A DNA stretch of 64,000 bases. Origin: Amblyomma americanum (taxonomy: Eukaryota > Arthropoda > Arachnida > Ixodida > Ixodidae). The translations under genes and the position numbers were made by a program. Shown piece after piece: positions 48,586 through 62,043 of this stretch. Below the pieces are notes generated by a model that had not been told where the DNA came from, ran no database searches, and worked only from the letters and a program-made list of their open reading frames with translations. The stretch is taken from assembly GCF_052857255.1 (NCBI RefSeq), contig NC_135505.1, forward strand, positions 40,757,864-40,821,863, given 5' to 3'. Position 1 is the stretch's first letter; every line of letters starts with the position of its first letter.

Positions 48586-48906
48586 CCCCTCGGGAGGTCA
48601 CCAACCTGCGCTTGGCAAGTGTTGGTGATCACTCCTTCTCTGCTGCTTGGGATAGACCAAATGGCCACTTTGACTACTACTGGGTGGACGTTACCGACGG
48701 CAGCCTCGGAAGCAAGAGAAATGGCTACAGCCACCTGGGATTGTGCGGAAACGCCACTATCATTCCACCAGACCAGACGCGAATGACCTGCACCAACCTC
48801 GAGGCCTGCGCTAACGTCACCTTAAGAGTGCGGACTCATAACAACGGGCCACCCGCACGGACCTCGCATGGAGTAACACTGGGCGGTATCTACATTCCCG
48901 GTGGAG
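48586..48906 (+). CDS. Exon encoding FN3-like domain A' (third)
   Basis: 321 nt, phase 1-1, same length as 36011-36331. It reads REVTNLRLASVGDHSFSAAW, then DRPNGHFDYYWVDVTDGS, ending VRTHNNGPPARTSHGVTLGG, then IYIPGG. Shared positions with domain A include W-[ED]-RP-[DN]-G-x-FD, the C....QT..TC.x4.C block, GPP..TS/SS.GVT and G-I-[FY]-IPG. Three cysteines (LCG, MTC, EAC) and two sequons (NAT, NVT) are present; the FDC cysteine of domain A is Tyr here. The acceptor (CACCTATCGCAG|) has a short pyrimidine tract; the donor is GGAG|GTACTT. Confidence 0.8.
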
Positions 48907-51040
48907 GTACTTGACGGTGATTTTCTTTATTGAATCGCGTAGGCAGAAACCAATCATACTATCGCTATTTATAGAAGCAGTGAAACTTGAAGTCCTTCTG
49001 AAACGATCGATGCGCCGACTGGCAGATCGTTTCTTCTCCACATGGCTCATTTGTGAAGCATAAGGATCTTGCGGTGTCTATGCTTGATATGCCGACCGAC
49101 GATGCAGAAAAGTCGAAATTCTTACGGTTCTCTGTGACGTCGTAAGAATAATGGCAAAGCCACTTGCATGCCCAAATTGTGAAGCCATAGGGCACACAGA
49201 TTAAAGGAGAATGAGCTTTAGTATACTTTTTATAGTACAAGTTCTCTGCATGATGCTGTTTATTTCTACGCCGCTAATATGGACTGTTCCAACAGGAAGA
49301 AGAACCTGAAGTGACACAAAACGCTGCCGGCTATAATTTTTTAAGCAAAGGTTAAGTTTTGGTACCTCTGTGTATTAGATTTTTAGAGTCAGTCATAGAC
49401 GCTTTCATTCGTTTCTACTATTCTCACAAGCTCCATGCTGGTTACCGATTTTGGTTCTTTCGCTTTGCCACAAGCCTCACCTAGCAGCGTGTTAATAAAT
49501 GACCACGCGGTTATCACTGCGCCCTTTCTTTACATGCATACCCTGCTCCTCTGTTGGTATTAACTGGTTCGCAATGGAGCTATTTTAATATCTCTGAATT
49601 CTTGGAACTTTCGTCGTCGTTTGGTGAGACTTATTGACGCAAAGCACGGGGTGGCCATAATTACGAAATTCGCGATAAAATTTTAATGTAAATTGCATTC
49701 TTTTACAAAGTTCGTCAGATTGATAGCTGTCATAATTTAGAAGCCCGGTGTTGTGTATACAAGTGCATTGATTTATTTCCATGGCAGCTGGCGCTTCAGC
49801 ACCTGGCTAATCAAGGACTGCAGTACTAGTTTAAACGCAGACTGAGCCAAAACCGAAGCTTGCTTCATTCGTTAGATTACGACAGTCTAAAATTTAAAAT
49901 GCTACTTTCGCTCGAAACTCGGTTCGTATATTCTAGCAGTTAAAAGTCCAAACTAATGAAATGTAGGATTCGCCATCACCGGGCGGTTTGAAAAGTAAAT
50001 TGTGTGCATACATAAGTGTTTTTGAGTTTGTATACTAAAAAGCTAGACTTCATAGCGACGGGCTTCAGATTCGCTATCAAGAATCCTTTACTGATACGGA
50101 GGACACACGTTTGAAATAAGGTATAGGTTATTTGTAAAGCGAATTTTCTCCGCAATAAATGAGTATTCTCTTGCAGGACAAATATTCAGGTGGCTATATA
50201 TAAGTTTTCGCTCGAATTTCACTGATAAAAAAAACAAAGAGGACGGTTACGACTATGTAACGCGAGATTCAGCGATTGCTCTAAGGGCATTTAGTTTGGT
50301 TATATTTTCTTGGCGCACTGCTGTAGAAGTCAGTGAGGCAACCCTGCACTGGGAGGTGGCTTTTCCAAACAGAGCCAGCCGTAGGCTTATGTGACCAAGA
50401 TTAACCGTTACATAAGGTGACATCCACCAAGAACCCATCAGTGGTGGATGGATGTCATTAAAGCACGCACCGGTTACGCCGATGGCCACGATGCCGGACG
50501 ACTACGACGCGGAAGGTACGGGCGCCGAACAGCGATCGCCGTAAAAATTGAGTGTAGTCTTCTTAAGTTCACCTTTAAACACCCCAAAGATCATGCATGC
50601 ATTGCGTTGTTGTTCACGAGGCACCCTTTTTTATCGATCAAAAGTTCTCTTTGTTCTGCCACTGAACACTTTGTAACTGTTCTGCCACATTGTTCGGCCA
50701 CTGCAAGTTATAGTACAACGTTATTACCTTTTGTACCAGGGAGACAATGAGCTTTGTATAAAATATTTTTTTCGCTGCCTTTCTATTGCTGTGCCAGCAG
50801 AAACAGTGCAATCCTCGAGACTGTGTATTACACGCGGTGGATAGTTATGCAGAATTTGGAAGCCGTGAGCTATAAAATGTGGCATTTCAAGAGACACGAA
50901 AGGTGCTATTATTTTAAAGCAGGAAATAAAGTGAACACAAGTAGCTGCTCTGTTCATATGCAGAAGAGTCATCGCGACATGTTAAATAACTATTACCGTA
51001 ACCGTCTACAGAAGCGATGAGAGTGCGCCCAAGAAGCGTG
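48907..51040. other. Intronic DNA, no feature assigned
   Basis: A+T-rich. A small imperfect hairpin (GACATCCACCA with TGGTGGATGGATGTC) lies at 50419-50455. No exon signature. Confidence 0.4.
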
Positions 51041-51312
51041 CTAATGCTATGGCAGGTGGTTTCAAGAAGCTCAAATTTACGCGGACATGCCACACAATTC
51101 CAGGAACCTATAACCGCTACTCCTTCGTGGCAAAAGGAGGGAGTGTTAGGAAAATAAACAAATCAGGGACAAGGGCAGCTCTGGTGTCAAATGAAATGGT
51201 GAAGTTTCCGAGAACAGCTTGGGCAGATCTATTAATGTATGAGCTAAACGGATACTATTTGGAGAGGCCACTACGCTGCAGCCGATGTAGTTAGGCTGAT
51301 GATGATGGAAAA
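51041..51312 (+). mobile_element. Possible retroelement 3' end with (GAT)n tail
   Basis: A moderately GC-balanced segment containing AAGAAGCTCAAATTTACGCG ends in TTAGGCTGATGATGATGG at 51290-51308. A short GAT-type tail after unrelated sequence is typical of RTE-like or SINE 3' ends. The source family is not recognised. Confidence 0.3.
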
Positions 51313-52085
51313 TCTCATTCCTATTTTGTTTGGACCTTTTTGTGTTCTGTTGTACGTCCAAGGCATCTCGAAGTGATTTCTTTACCTCACCGAGAATGGT
51401 TAACCACCATGTTAAAGAACTCTCGGTAAAATGGCCCAGCATGTCAGTGGTTCCTCACATAAATTTTTCGCTAGTTCTGTCAGCAAGGTTTGCGTTTGCA
51501 CTATACGCGAACACTTTTCCACTGCACTGCAATGCCGACCAGAGGAAATATATACATCTCAAATGCGTTTCATAAAAATAAAGGCGGCCAAAGTTTTAGA
51601 AAGCCGACGCTCTGTAAATGCCGCACACTGCATACATGAGCAGCTAAGGCAAAGAAGTATTTTAGTTTTTCAGGCAAGCTTTGAAGAAGAGAAACTTCAA
51701 TTAATACTACGTGACGGAAGAAGAACGAGGTAATCATGGTGGAATATACGCAGCTCAAGGATCTGCCCAAAACGTTCCAAAAGCACGTACCTCTCGCAGC
51801 CTGCACAGAAAAATTGAAACACGATCACGAGAGTCAGTAATGCGAAATTTAGGCGCTGCTCTTCCAACACCTCCTGCACGGTGGCACAGCGGTCTTCAGC
51901 TACGCTCTCTCTGCGGAACGTGAGATTTCACTCTGCTACTTCGTTCAAACACGCCACGGAACGCAGGAACGGGGAGCCTAAAGCAGCGATCTAACACATT
52001 GTCTGGCAAGGTGAGCCAGGTGCACAAAATGTCAGCTCATAATTTTTTACGTTTTTTCTTTCATTTTCTTTTCTCACACGCGAAG
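51313..52085. other. Intronic DNA to the last acceptor
   Basis: No repeat recognised. The last part is a strong pyrimidine tract (TTTTTTCTTTCATTTTCTTT) before ACACGCGAAG|. Confidence 0.45.
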
Positions 52086-52369
52086 CTCCTGAAGATTTCG
52101 ATCTGGACGCGAAACCGATTAACAAGTCCACAGTGGAAGTGACACTGCACTTGTCTAACATCAAACCCTGCCTGGGGGCTCGGTGTCACGGAGTGCTGCT
52201 GACTGGCAGCCGCAAGGTCGCTGTGCCGTGCCAAGACTACGTTGGCAAGGAGAAAACCCTCAGTGTGCGCCAAGTGGAACGGCAGAGGATGTACATCTTC
52301 AGCGTCACGATGGCCTCCGCTTTCAACAGCAAGAACATCACGAAATCTGTCATTTTCCGCATTCCCTGA
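52086..52369 (+). CDS. Terminal exon, FN3-like domain B' (fourth)
   Basis: Entered in phase 1 (G|CT gives Ala), it encodes 93 further residues and a TGA at 52367-52369. It reads APEDFDLDAKPINKSTVEVT, then IKPCLGARCHGVLL, VPCQDYVGKEKTLSVRQVER, MYIFSVTMASAF, and ends SVIFRIP. The APE start, central strand and YIFSVTMAS (F strand) align with domain B (YWVEVSAS), though the canonical W after the A/B strands is missing (VTLHLS). Three cysteines and two sequons (NKS, NIT). With no C-terminal membrane helix the chain ends outside the cell if exon 1 is the anchor. AATAAA lies 18 nt past the stop. Confidence 0.8.
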
Positions 52370-52387
52370 CGGAATTCCATCAGTGAA

Positions 52388-52393
52388 AATAAA
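52388..52393 (+). promoter_or_regulatory. Polyadenylation signal AATAAA
   Basis: It lies 18 nt after the TGA of the terminal FN3-like exon, so the 3' UTR would be very short. Confidence 0.6.
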
Positions 52394-52589
52394 GTTAAAT
52401 TACGTAGTTAAAGAGATGTTAGCTGTTGTATGTCGGCGCAGATTATGCTGCGCTGAAGGCACTGTGCCCTGGAAACAGGCACTCTCATCGCTTATGACTA
52501 GACATCAAAGATCTTTGGGCTCAATACTCGCGCTCACCGCTTGATAATACTTATGGATTTTTAAAATTGCGTTTTAACTGTAACCTTTA

Positions 52590-53800
52590 AAGACCTTATA
52601 AGTTTTTCCGCCAATGCAGACCTTAACACACCTATTGACGCTCTGTTCATTGAATTCGAGAAGGCTTTCGACAAAGTTCCTCATGAACGCCTACTACTAA
52701 ATCTTTCTCAACTAAATCTTGACCCGCTCGTTTTACACTGGAAGCATGATTTCCTCAATTACCGTGTGCAGGTTATTGAAGTCAACAGCAAATCTTCGTT
52801 CTCTAACAAAATCTCCGGTGTGCCGCAAGGAACTGTTCTTGCATTCTCCTTTTCTTAATTGGCATCTATGAACTGCCTAATCATATTTCATCAAAAACCG
52901 GTTTATTTGCCGGCGATTGTGTCATTTACCGTTCTATTATTAGTGCAGCAGATAATAAGGTTCTTCAATGTTATCTATTAGGGCTAGAGGAGCGACGTAA
53001 AAGATGCCTGATGGTCTTAAACACTAGCAAAACTGCGCCTGTTTCCTTCCACAGACGACGAAATTACCCCACCCCAAATTATCTTCTGCACGGTTCTAGT
53101 GTCTTACCCCGCAACTGCATTAAGTATCTTGGTGTTGACATCTCGGGTACCCTTAAATGATCTACCAATATAACGCGGATAATTAACATTGTTAACAAAA
53201 ATCTCGGCTACCTTCATCGTAATTTACGTCTAGCTTCGCCAGCAGTTAAATTAGTAGCTTATAAAACATTAATTCGGCCAAAATTAAAAAAACGCATCTG
53301 CCATCTGGAACCCCACTTAACCTAACCTTACCTACTGTATTCAACTTGCTCAAAATCACGCTGTTCGATTGATCTGCTCAAGCTATTTATACACCACTAC
53401 TGTTATTTCTTTCAAAAATAATGCATGCCTACCTAACCTCAAGCAACGCCGTATAACTGCAAGTCTATGCTTGTATCACAAATATATAACAAATTTCCTT
53501 ACAACTGTCCTATCCAGCATGATCATCGTTCTTCAGCCCGCTCAAGCCACCACAAGGTCGTTTACCCACCTCCTGTTCGCACCGTAACCCACCTTCAATC
53601 ATTCTTCATCCAAACAGCGAGTCAGTGGAAGTCTTCCCACTAGTACCATCCTTCATACAAACCCAGGCCATTTCGAGAACGCAATCGAAACAATCTTCAA
53701 TTAACAGCAGGTTGCTAGCCCACCCCTCAGGTAAAGCCTTCACCCAAGGGCCCTTGAGGTATCTGTAACAAATAAATAAAATATAAATATAAATAAGCTT
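52590..53800 (+). pseudogene. CR1/L2-like LINE: RT C-terminal half and 3' end
   Basis: 52625-52850 reads ALFIEFEKAFDKVPHERLLL, then DPLVLHWKHDFLNYRVQV, then ISGVPQGTVLAFSFS and a stop. The catalytic motif is GLFAGDCVIYR (Ala-Gly-Asp for ADD, altered) near 52900. It continues through KTLIRPKLKKRI (about 53270) to a tail CTGTAACAAATAAATAAAA near 53764-53782. The 5' half of the element (endonuclease, ORF1) is missing, as usual for 5' truncation. It sits just past the gene's polyadenylation signal. Confidence 0.75.
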
Positions 53801-56800
53801 TGCCTTTGCAATTATTGTGCTACGTTCCTGGAGGAGTCTTGACGCTGCTTACTAATGACTAATATGTGCAACAAAGCTCTGGTACATATATTTCATGCCG
53901 TAAAGAATGAGCGCAATTATAACATCTAAGAACAAGTCACGAGAAAATCCGAAAGCACGAGCACACCATCCCGACCTATGCTGCGAAGGTAGCGCTCAGC
54001 ACATGGAGACATTGGAAATGCGATGTCTTCAATACCCCGACTTTCCTTCACTGAATTCTGCATTATTGTGAACCTGCTGAAATAAAACATAATGCTGCTG
54101 CCCTCTTTATTTCTGAGTTTCCCTGTATAGATTCAAGCGGCATCTCCTGTAGCTCTGCAGACACACAAGACGCCAATTGTCTTTGTACTGTAGTCCTTAT
54201 AGCATGTTACATTTCATTCTTCTCATTCTTTCCAGGTTCCTCCAGCTTCAGGCTGATTGCAGACATTCCTACAATATTTTCATAAACAAATAATTTTGAT
54301 AGTTTTACAGACCCTCCTGGTAAACTCGGAACACCTAGTTTCCGTTCTGCACTAGTCCAACAGCCTAATTTGGGAAAGCAGCAGTGATGTTAAGTGGCAG
54401 ATATAAGAAGTTTTTTGGCCAACATTTGCAACATTTGACAACGTAGGAAGTTCGAAATTGAAACAAAATCATTTCAGGAACAGGGAGTCAGCAGTGGCGG
54501 AGATCAGCTGAAAATGCAATATGTCTAAATAGCTAGATAATAAAAAAATATAAAGAAATCTTTTTTATTGGAAAATATCTCGCAGTTAGTGCCAATGCTC
54601 AGCTCAAAGACATTGAGCAGTCAATTGTTTCATTTTATGAAACGAAAGATTAGCGGTAATTATTCCGCAATTGGAGCTTTTTGCTTCCTACTCAGGAACA
54701 CATACCACAAGCGCTCACTGACAACTTGTTTTATTCTAAGAAATGTTACATAAAATCTTTTCTTTCAAATATGAACAAAAATATAAAAAACACAATTTTC
54801 ACCTCATACTACTCTAGAATGGCAAAAAAAGAAACCGCTTCCTTGTCCTGGTGCATACACAAAGAATAGTTAGCCTTAGTTAACGTAACATCCTTTAATG
54901 ATGTATCGCAGTCACTGATGCCAAATTCGAACTGCTTGATCTATTGTACTGGGGCATATAGTTACGTCAGCTCCGTCGCTCCTAGAAATAACGACCACGC
55001 TCCTGGCAATGAAATTCCTCTTGCTTGCAGTAAAACACGTTGTTGGTCTAGTTGGTGCATCGCGTTAAGAAATTTTTCGTCTTTTTGGCTCGTTTAATTG
55101 TTAATTTTCTTTATTGCACCCGGAGGCTAGCGCAGCAATATCAATACTTTACTTCGTAATCAGCGCAGACAATTTGAATGGGTCGCCTTGAGTATTGAGG
55201 CACGGCAGCAGTGGACGTAGCATTTCCGCCGAGATAACTTCACGCCCCATGAGCTCAGTTTTGTGTGGAAAAAAAGTATTGAATCATTCGGAGGCGGCGC
55301 AGCAACAAGCGCGCTCGACGGTCGTGGAAGAGAATGCCCGCCGCTGTCTGCCGTACACAATTATAAGGTCATAGCGAAATTTCAAGATAGGGCGTGTGAA
55401 GTAAGCACATGATTCTGGGAAAAAGTAGGTACAGTCATGGTCAAAAGTCTTAAGGCCACACAGTTCAGCGGCATCGCAATGAATGTTCGTCCGTGTAGCA
55501 TACCATTCAAAACACAAGTTGCGCAGGAAGCTGCTCTACCGCAAGATAAAACCTTTTGTCTGCATTTGAAGGCCATTCAGTCTGTATTAATAGTGCCGTA
55601 ATGGTTCTGTTATGCGGCTGAAGCGAAAAGTCTTTGCCCTTAAAACCTTTGACAAAGACTGTACATTCTGCTGCGCCTGGATGCGATTAATCGAGATAAA
55701 TCTGGTTGGGCCTTGCATCACAAACACAGCAACAAACCGACGTGCTAGGAGCTTGCAAGAATAAACAAACAGACGCGACAAATATTCGCGGCAATGTTGT
55801 TCTAAAGCACGCATGCAGTGTGCAGAATCTGCAGAGTAGCGCATCCGCACCGTTCAGCATTCGACGCGGCTGTAACACCATTCGTTCACCGATTCTATTC
55901 GCGCTGTATTGCATTTTCAGTGACCGTTACTTACCCGCCTCAGGATAAACTTAGTTCAGTTTACCCTGATGCACATCCCCATTGTAAGTTTTGTTCTAAG
56001 ATAAAAAACGCGCCAGGTCATAGAAAGTCTTCTATTGGTGTAAATAGAATGCGCTTTCTTTGGTGCCTACAGGTGTAGGTGCAGCCGGGGCCTTAAAAGT
56101 CTCCCTCTTTTTTTTTCCGTGGCTGTACATTTTCAAATAAACGTGTCTGCCAGCCAAAACTAAGGGGATAGAGCTAGCCCCCGCTGTAACTGCTTTTGTT
56201 TTTTTCTATACGTGAGCTCACATGTAGTCATCTACCGCGTGTTTGTACCGAAAATTGTGAGTACTGTGGCGTCCTATTAATTAGCACCTCGTTCAGCAAA
56301 GCAAATTCAGTGCGATAGCACAAGGGTTCTTCAATCGAATATACTTGGGCCCATAAATTGAAGGATTCAAGACATTCAAGTCATAAATTCGTCATGCGTC
56401 AATGTAGCTTCTGCCCTACCTAAGTGTTGCACTTCTGTATAGCTCCTGTCAAGTCACTAAAACATACGAGTTTCACTTCTAGAATGGTTGTCTTGTTGTT
56501 AATGTTCTCTGTAATAAATACCTGCTTCAGCTGTTCACTGGCGTCGTTACCATAAACAACAAACAGGGCAAGCGATGGTACCCGTGACCTTCTTCTTTTA
56601 ACTTAAATTTGCTCTCTAGTGATGCTGCTGTAAGTGAGAATTGATACGAACACTTCTAAAAAGCACGCGTAATTGATGCCTGGGCAAATGGGCATCTCAG
56701 TGGTTTGGGACACATGCAGCATCACTGAGCACACTTATCAGCTCGTTTAAAAATTCCTCGCGATCAAATGCCAGTTGTATACCTCCTCATGCTCTCTATA

Positions 56801-57140
56801 AAGTTTGCCAGGTGTCGAAGACATGCTGACGTGATAGCTCCAAAACTAGATAAAAGAAAATAACTCAGGACGTTCTGTTTACGTCTTTTTATTTAGGGCC
56901 CCGCAAGGGCACCTTGAGTCTCAATTGATGGTGCTTCGCGCCACCACGGACGCTTAGCTCCTTTACCAAAACCTTCATCCGCACCGTGGCGATAGGTTGT
57001 AATTGGAAGGGTAGAAACCATGAACGGTGGCGGTCGTGCCATGGTCAATCCCCGGCCGACGGGCTCCCCGTCTGTTTACCAGGCGGGGGGCTCCGGGACC
57101 TTCCTCTGAATAAGACGGTGAACCACAGACGCCATTTAGG
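53250..57140 (+). repeat. Right arm of the large inverted duplication
   Basis: Collinear in reverse with 9722-13785. Both ends run on into LINE sequence beyond the duplicated part: at the inner end the CR1/L2-like LINE continues to 52590, and at the outer end the I-group LINE continues to 62.4 kb. This makes the right arm the likelier source copy. Confidence 0.85.
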
Positions 57141-57199
57141 AAGCGTCAGTATATCCATTGCGCATGAGTACCTCTTCTTCTAAAAAATATCTGATCCAT

Positions 57200-58350
57200 C
57201 CCTGAAAAGGAACCGCACCGATGAAACATTCACCTGTACTTGACCTGATGTTGACCGCTCTCCTCACTTCTCAATGATACACTCCCTCATAGATAATGAC
57301 CCCGCTGCAGCGATGTCTGTTTTCTTTGTCGCTCGAACCCTTGAGAAACTGATTGGGAAAAAGTATAAAGCAAAGAAACTCTCATCTGGTGACCTTCTTA
57401 TTTAAGTATTCCAGAAAGACCACTCTCACATGCTTCTGAGGCAAAAGCAGTTTGCTCATCTCCTGGTTAACATCACTCGCAACCGGAATCTAAACAGTGT
57501 GCAAGGTGTCATATAAGAACGTGATCTGATCCAAAAAAAATAAGCTGACCACGTGGAAGGCTTCCCAGATCAAGGTGTCATTCCCCTTCGTCGCATCACC
57601 ATAAGGCGGAACAATGAAAAGGTGGTGACACCCCACATCGTCCTGACTTTTGAGCGGTTTCCCCTTCCAGACGCTGTAAATGCAGAGTTCATCCACTGCA
57701 AACCCTGTCCATATGGCCGCAACCCGAGAACATGTTTCAATTGCCAAACGAACGGACACGGATCAAAAACGTGCCGGGGAAAACACACATGTGCAAAGTG
57801 CGGTGCCCATGAGCACCCAACCGACAACTGCAGTGCCGCTTAAGTAGTGTCCAAAATGCCACGGGCCTCATGCCGCTACTCGCGATCATGCGAGAAATTT
57901 AAAAACGAGAAAAAATAATTCACCTGAAGGCAACAGAAAATATCACATTCTAGGAAGCCCGGAAGAAGCGCTCACTTCTGTTCGAAATATCCTAGCTGAC
58001 GCAGCACGCCGGGGCGCCCGGCGGCGTGTCGTCTCAGTGGCTGCGCAACTCTGCATCGCTGATGCGCGTCCACTACGGCCCTTCACCAAACAGCCTCCGC
58101 CTGCACCAGACTACCATGTCCTAGAGGTCAACTTTTCGGAGACCTCCGGGAAAACGCAGACAAATAATAGGGAGTCTCTTCATCCTGAAAACTCTACGTC
58201 TGCTTCCGCGCCTACACCGGAAACAACGGACATGACACCGGGACCCTCAGCGTCGGAGGCTCCCATAGAGAGGGGGAGTTTTTTTGACCGCCTTAAACCG
58301 AAAAGACATCGCCAGTCAAGCCGCCTGATTAATGCGGCGGCATCTAAATA
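57200..58350 (+). pseudogene. LINE ORF1 with CCHC knuckles
   Basis: Decayed frames read SMIHSLIDNDPAAAMSVFFV early, then GFPDQGVIPLRRITIRRNNE, then VLTFERFPLPDAVNAEF, and knuckles CFNCQTNGHGSKTC and CAKCGAHEHPTDNC, followed by a stop at about 57841. The acidic/Pro-rich C-terminal part continues at 58037-58351. The recognised order (RRITIRRN, VLTFERP, two knuckles) is that of tick LINE ORF1 proteins. Stops at several sites. Confidence 0.75.
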
Positions 58351-58384
58351 ACTCCCACTAATATTTCTTCCTCACCAAGAGCTA

Positions 58385-61300
58385 TGGCTTTAGGAACTGC
58401 CGAGGCATACTTAAGAACCTGGAGGATATATATGAGATACCCGCGGAATATCAACCAACCATACTTTGCCTACAAGAAACGCACTTAAACACAACACAAA
58501 ATCTTTCTCAAGAAGTACGCAGTATACCAGAAGGACAGGTAGGGCAGTGTGCACTCATCACGTGGCGTTGCTATTATGGTGCAGAATTCAATTTCCTCGC
58601 AATGCCTTCCACTGGCGGCTGATTAAGAAGCAGTGGCAATACGAGCCCTAACTTTTGGTAGGGTAATAACCATATGTTCCCTATATATATCCCACCAGAT
58701 CATTGGGTTTCGACTGATCAACTCGAAACACTCATTGTTCAGCTTCCCGAGCCATTCCTGTTTGTTGGTGATTTTAACGCCCACCACTCATAATGGGGAG
58801 GTGCCAGAAGAGATTCTCGAAGAGCGCTATTCGAAAAATTCCTGTTCTCATTGGCTCATGCATATTAAATGGAAAAAACCAACATACTTTAATTCAACGT
58901 ACAACTCATACACAGCGATAGACCTTGCTATTGGCTCTCCATTGCTCTGGCAGCTACTGAGTGGGCTGTTTTCGAAAATCTGCATGGAAGTGATCACTTT
59001 CACATTTCTTTAAAATGTACAGAAGATATCAACCCGCGGGTAAATAACCCCAGGAATTTTAATGAACAGATTGTTGATTAGAGGATGGTCCGGATAATAT
59101 CATCATTGCCCTGTTCATTAATTACAGAACTAAGTATAGATGAACTTCAATCCCTGATCACACTGCATATAATAGACGCTGCACAGACATCCGTCTCACA
59201 GACTTCAGGTACAACAGAGAACAAACGAAGGCCATGTTAGAATGCGCAGTGCGAGAAAGCTGGTCAGGACCAAAATAAAGCATGGTCAATATTCCGCCGT
59301 TATCGTACGATTCACAACTTGATAAACTTTAAGAGAGCTATTGCTAATTGAAGGCGTACTCGCCGTATATCCAAATGGGAAAGTTAGCAATCGTTTCTCT
59401 TCTCTGTAAATTCTTACACAGATAAACATGAAGTGTACAGTAGACTAAAAGCATAGGCATAGTTCGCAAGGGCATAGTTCGCATCTAGTTCCTCTTCGTA
59501 GCTCTGCTGGCGATACATTGGAGCACCAAGCAGAGGCACTAGGCAAACACTTCGAATACACTTTTATCTAAGCACGTTATACAGATTGCTTATTGAGATG
59601 CAAGCTAGCTGAGAAGCGCAAACATGTTCACAATAATAAAAGCCATCAGTAGGAGGATACAATAGCCCATTTATTTACAAGAGTTGAAACCTGCCCTGGG
59701 CACTTGTGGGAACTCATCAGCAGCAGGCCCTGACAGCGTTACATATGGAATGCTCAGGCACTTGCATGAAGAAACGCTTGAAACTATCCTGGGCCTGTTT
59801 AATAAAATATGGGCTGCTGGACGTCTTCCAAAAGCCTGGAAACAAGCGATTATTATCCTGGTATTAAATTAAGGCGAAGAAGCCACACTTGGAGCCAGTT
59901 ATCGGCCAATTGCCCTAACCAGCTGCTTTTGTAAGCGCTTTGAAAAAATATTAAATCGTCGCCTTGTTCATTTTCTTGAAATCAATGGTCTTCTAACCAG
60001 CATCAAGCTGGATTTAGAGCCAACCGGTGAACCACTGGCCTGCTCGTTGCCTTCGAATCTTATATAAGGGAGGCCTTTGTGCATAAACAACACTTTTTAT
60101 CTGTTTTCTTTGATTTAGAGAAAGCTTATGTTATAACTTGGCGCTATGGTGTCATCCGTGAACTGTTCGTCTTTCGTGTCTCGGGAAATATGCTGTCCGC
60201 CATTCAAACTTATCTGTCTGAAAGAACATTCAATGTTCGTGTAGGGAACTTGTTATGCAAGCAGTTTACACAAGAGAATGGTGTCCCTTAAGGTGGCGTT
60301 CTTAGCAACAGTCTTTATATAGTGAAAATAAATTCAGTAAAGAGCGTCCTGCCTAGATCAATATCCTACTGCGTTTATGTCGACGATGTATGAATAAGTT
60401 ACAAGTCATGTAATTTGGCCATCTGTGAGCGGCAAATTCAACTTGGAGTAAACAAAGTAGCAAAGTGATATAAGGGATATAAACCAAAAGGGATATAAAC
60501 TCAATTCATCAAAGACTGTAAGAGTACGTTTCACAAAAAACGTGGTATGAGACCTAATCCAGACATCACACTTAACAGGCAGGGTATTGCTGTCCAAAAA
60601 GAGCACAAATGTCTTGTCTTCATAGCCCACGAAAAGCTTGCATTCATCAAACACATTAAGCAACTTAGACTTAAATGGATCAAAGCAATGAACTCTTTAA
60701 AAATCCTGTCCCGCCAGTCTTGGGGTACAGATCGAGACTGCCTGCTGAGTCTTCTAAATAGTGTATTTCTATCACGTATAGACTACGGCGCAGTAGTGTA
60801 CTAGTCAGCACAAAAAAGCACCTTAAAAACGCTCGACGCTGAGTAAAACCTTGGTCTGCGGTTGGCTATTGGCGCTTTCCGTACAAGCTCAATTGCAAGT
60901 TTGTACGTTGTGGCGGACCGATGGTCACTTGAACGACGACGGAAATACGCAAGTATAACGTACGCTACGAAGGTGTTATCTCAAGCTGACCATCCATGGA
61001 ATGCGCTTTTGCGAACTCAACCAGTAAACTGCTCTTTTCAAACCGACCGTCTGAAACCCCATCTTTATCCTTAAGAGTCGCCACACTTGTCCAAGAAATG
61101 GACATACCGGTCTCCAACATTTTGGTAACTTCTTCTATAGACATAATTGCTCCTTGGAAAGTGTATGCGATTGACTGCGACACATCGTTTTGTGAGGTTG
61201 TTAGGAACGGGTCACCAATTGGCAGAAAACAGCATTTCCGGTCCCTACAAGCAAAATATCAGTGCACAGAGTTCTAAACTAATGCCTCAAGGACATCCTG

Positions 61301-62043
61301 ATTTTCATGTGTAGTGCACAGTTGTCGATTCCCTGAAACAAAAAGAATGAATAGACACACAAGCATATTTACTGCGGAATGCCATGGTATTCTGTTGGCT
61401 GTTAGATTCATCCTGGAAAAGAAAGTCCCAAGCTCTATTATACTCAGATTCCTTAAATGTGATTATAGCCCTGTCTTCTGGGAAACCGTGTAAAAACCCT
61501 GTAATGAATTCCCTCATGAAATGCTTTATGTCTGCACGCACACTGAACCTTAAGATCACAGTATGCTCGGCACCAGGTCACTGTCTAATAGATGGAAATG
61601 AAGAAGCTGACAGGCTTGCAGCATGAGGTGCCGAACTGAGTAGGATGGATATAAAACAACTTATATACCAGGACCTCAGGCTATATATTAGGACTGCACT
61701 TCGGAAATAGTGGCAGCTGGATTGGGATAAACAAACAGACAACAAACTGCACACAATAAAACCACAGATTGTGAGGTATACCACAGAAAAACAAAAGAGA
61801 TTAAAAGAAGTTGCACTCTGCATGCTGACGGTAGGACATACATGCATCACACACTCGTATCTTTTACAGGATTCTCCTGCATCACAATGCGCGAAATGTG
61901 GAGTCCAGATCTCCGTTGTCCACACATTAATCATACTTCCGAGAGTGGATATGCAAAGACGACCGCACTTTCCCGAACATTACACATTTAAAATACAGAT
62001 GCATCATTCATTATTTAGGGTGATCACCGCATCTTCTCGTTAA
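58385..62043 (+). pseudogene. LINE ORF2: endonuclease, RT, RNase H, heavily broken
   Basis: Endonuclease 58390-59010: PTILCLQETHLNT, RGVAIMVQNS, VGDFNAHHS, GSDHFHISL. RT about 59650-60450: NSSAAGPDSVTYGMLRHLHE, SYRPIALTS-like SYRPIALTSCFCKRFE, VFFDLEKAY, ENGVP. The catalytic box reads CVYVDDV. RNase H 61360-61625: AECHGILLAVRFILEKK, YSDSLNVI and PGHCLIDGNEEADRLAA. The C-terminal knuckle-like CAKCG is near 61890. At least a dozen stops or frameshifts. Inactive. Confidence 0.8.

Noticed and set aside
50419..50455. Regulatory hairpin
   Set aside because: Short, imperfect inverted repeat of a kind expected by chance in a 64-kb window.
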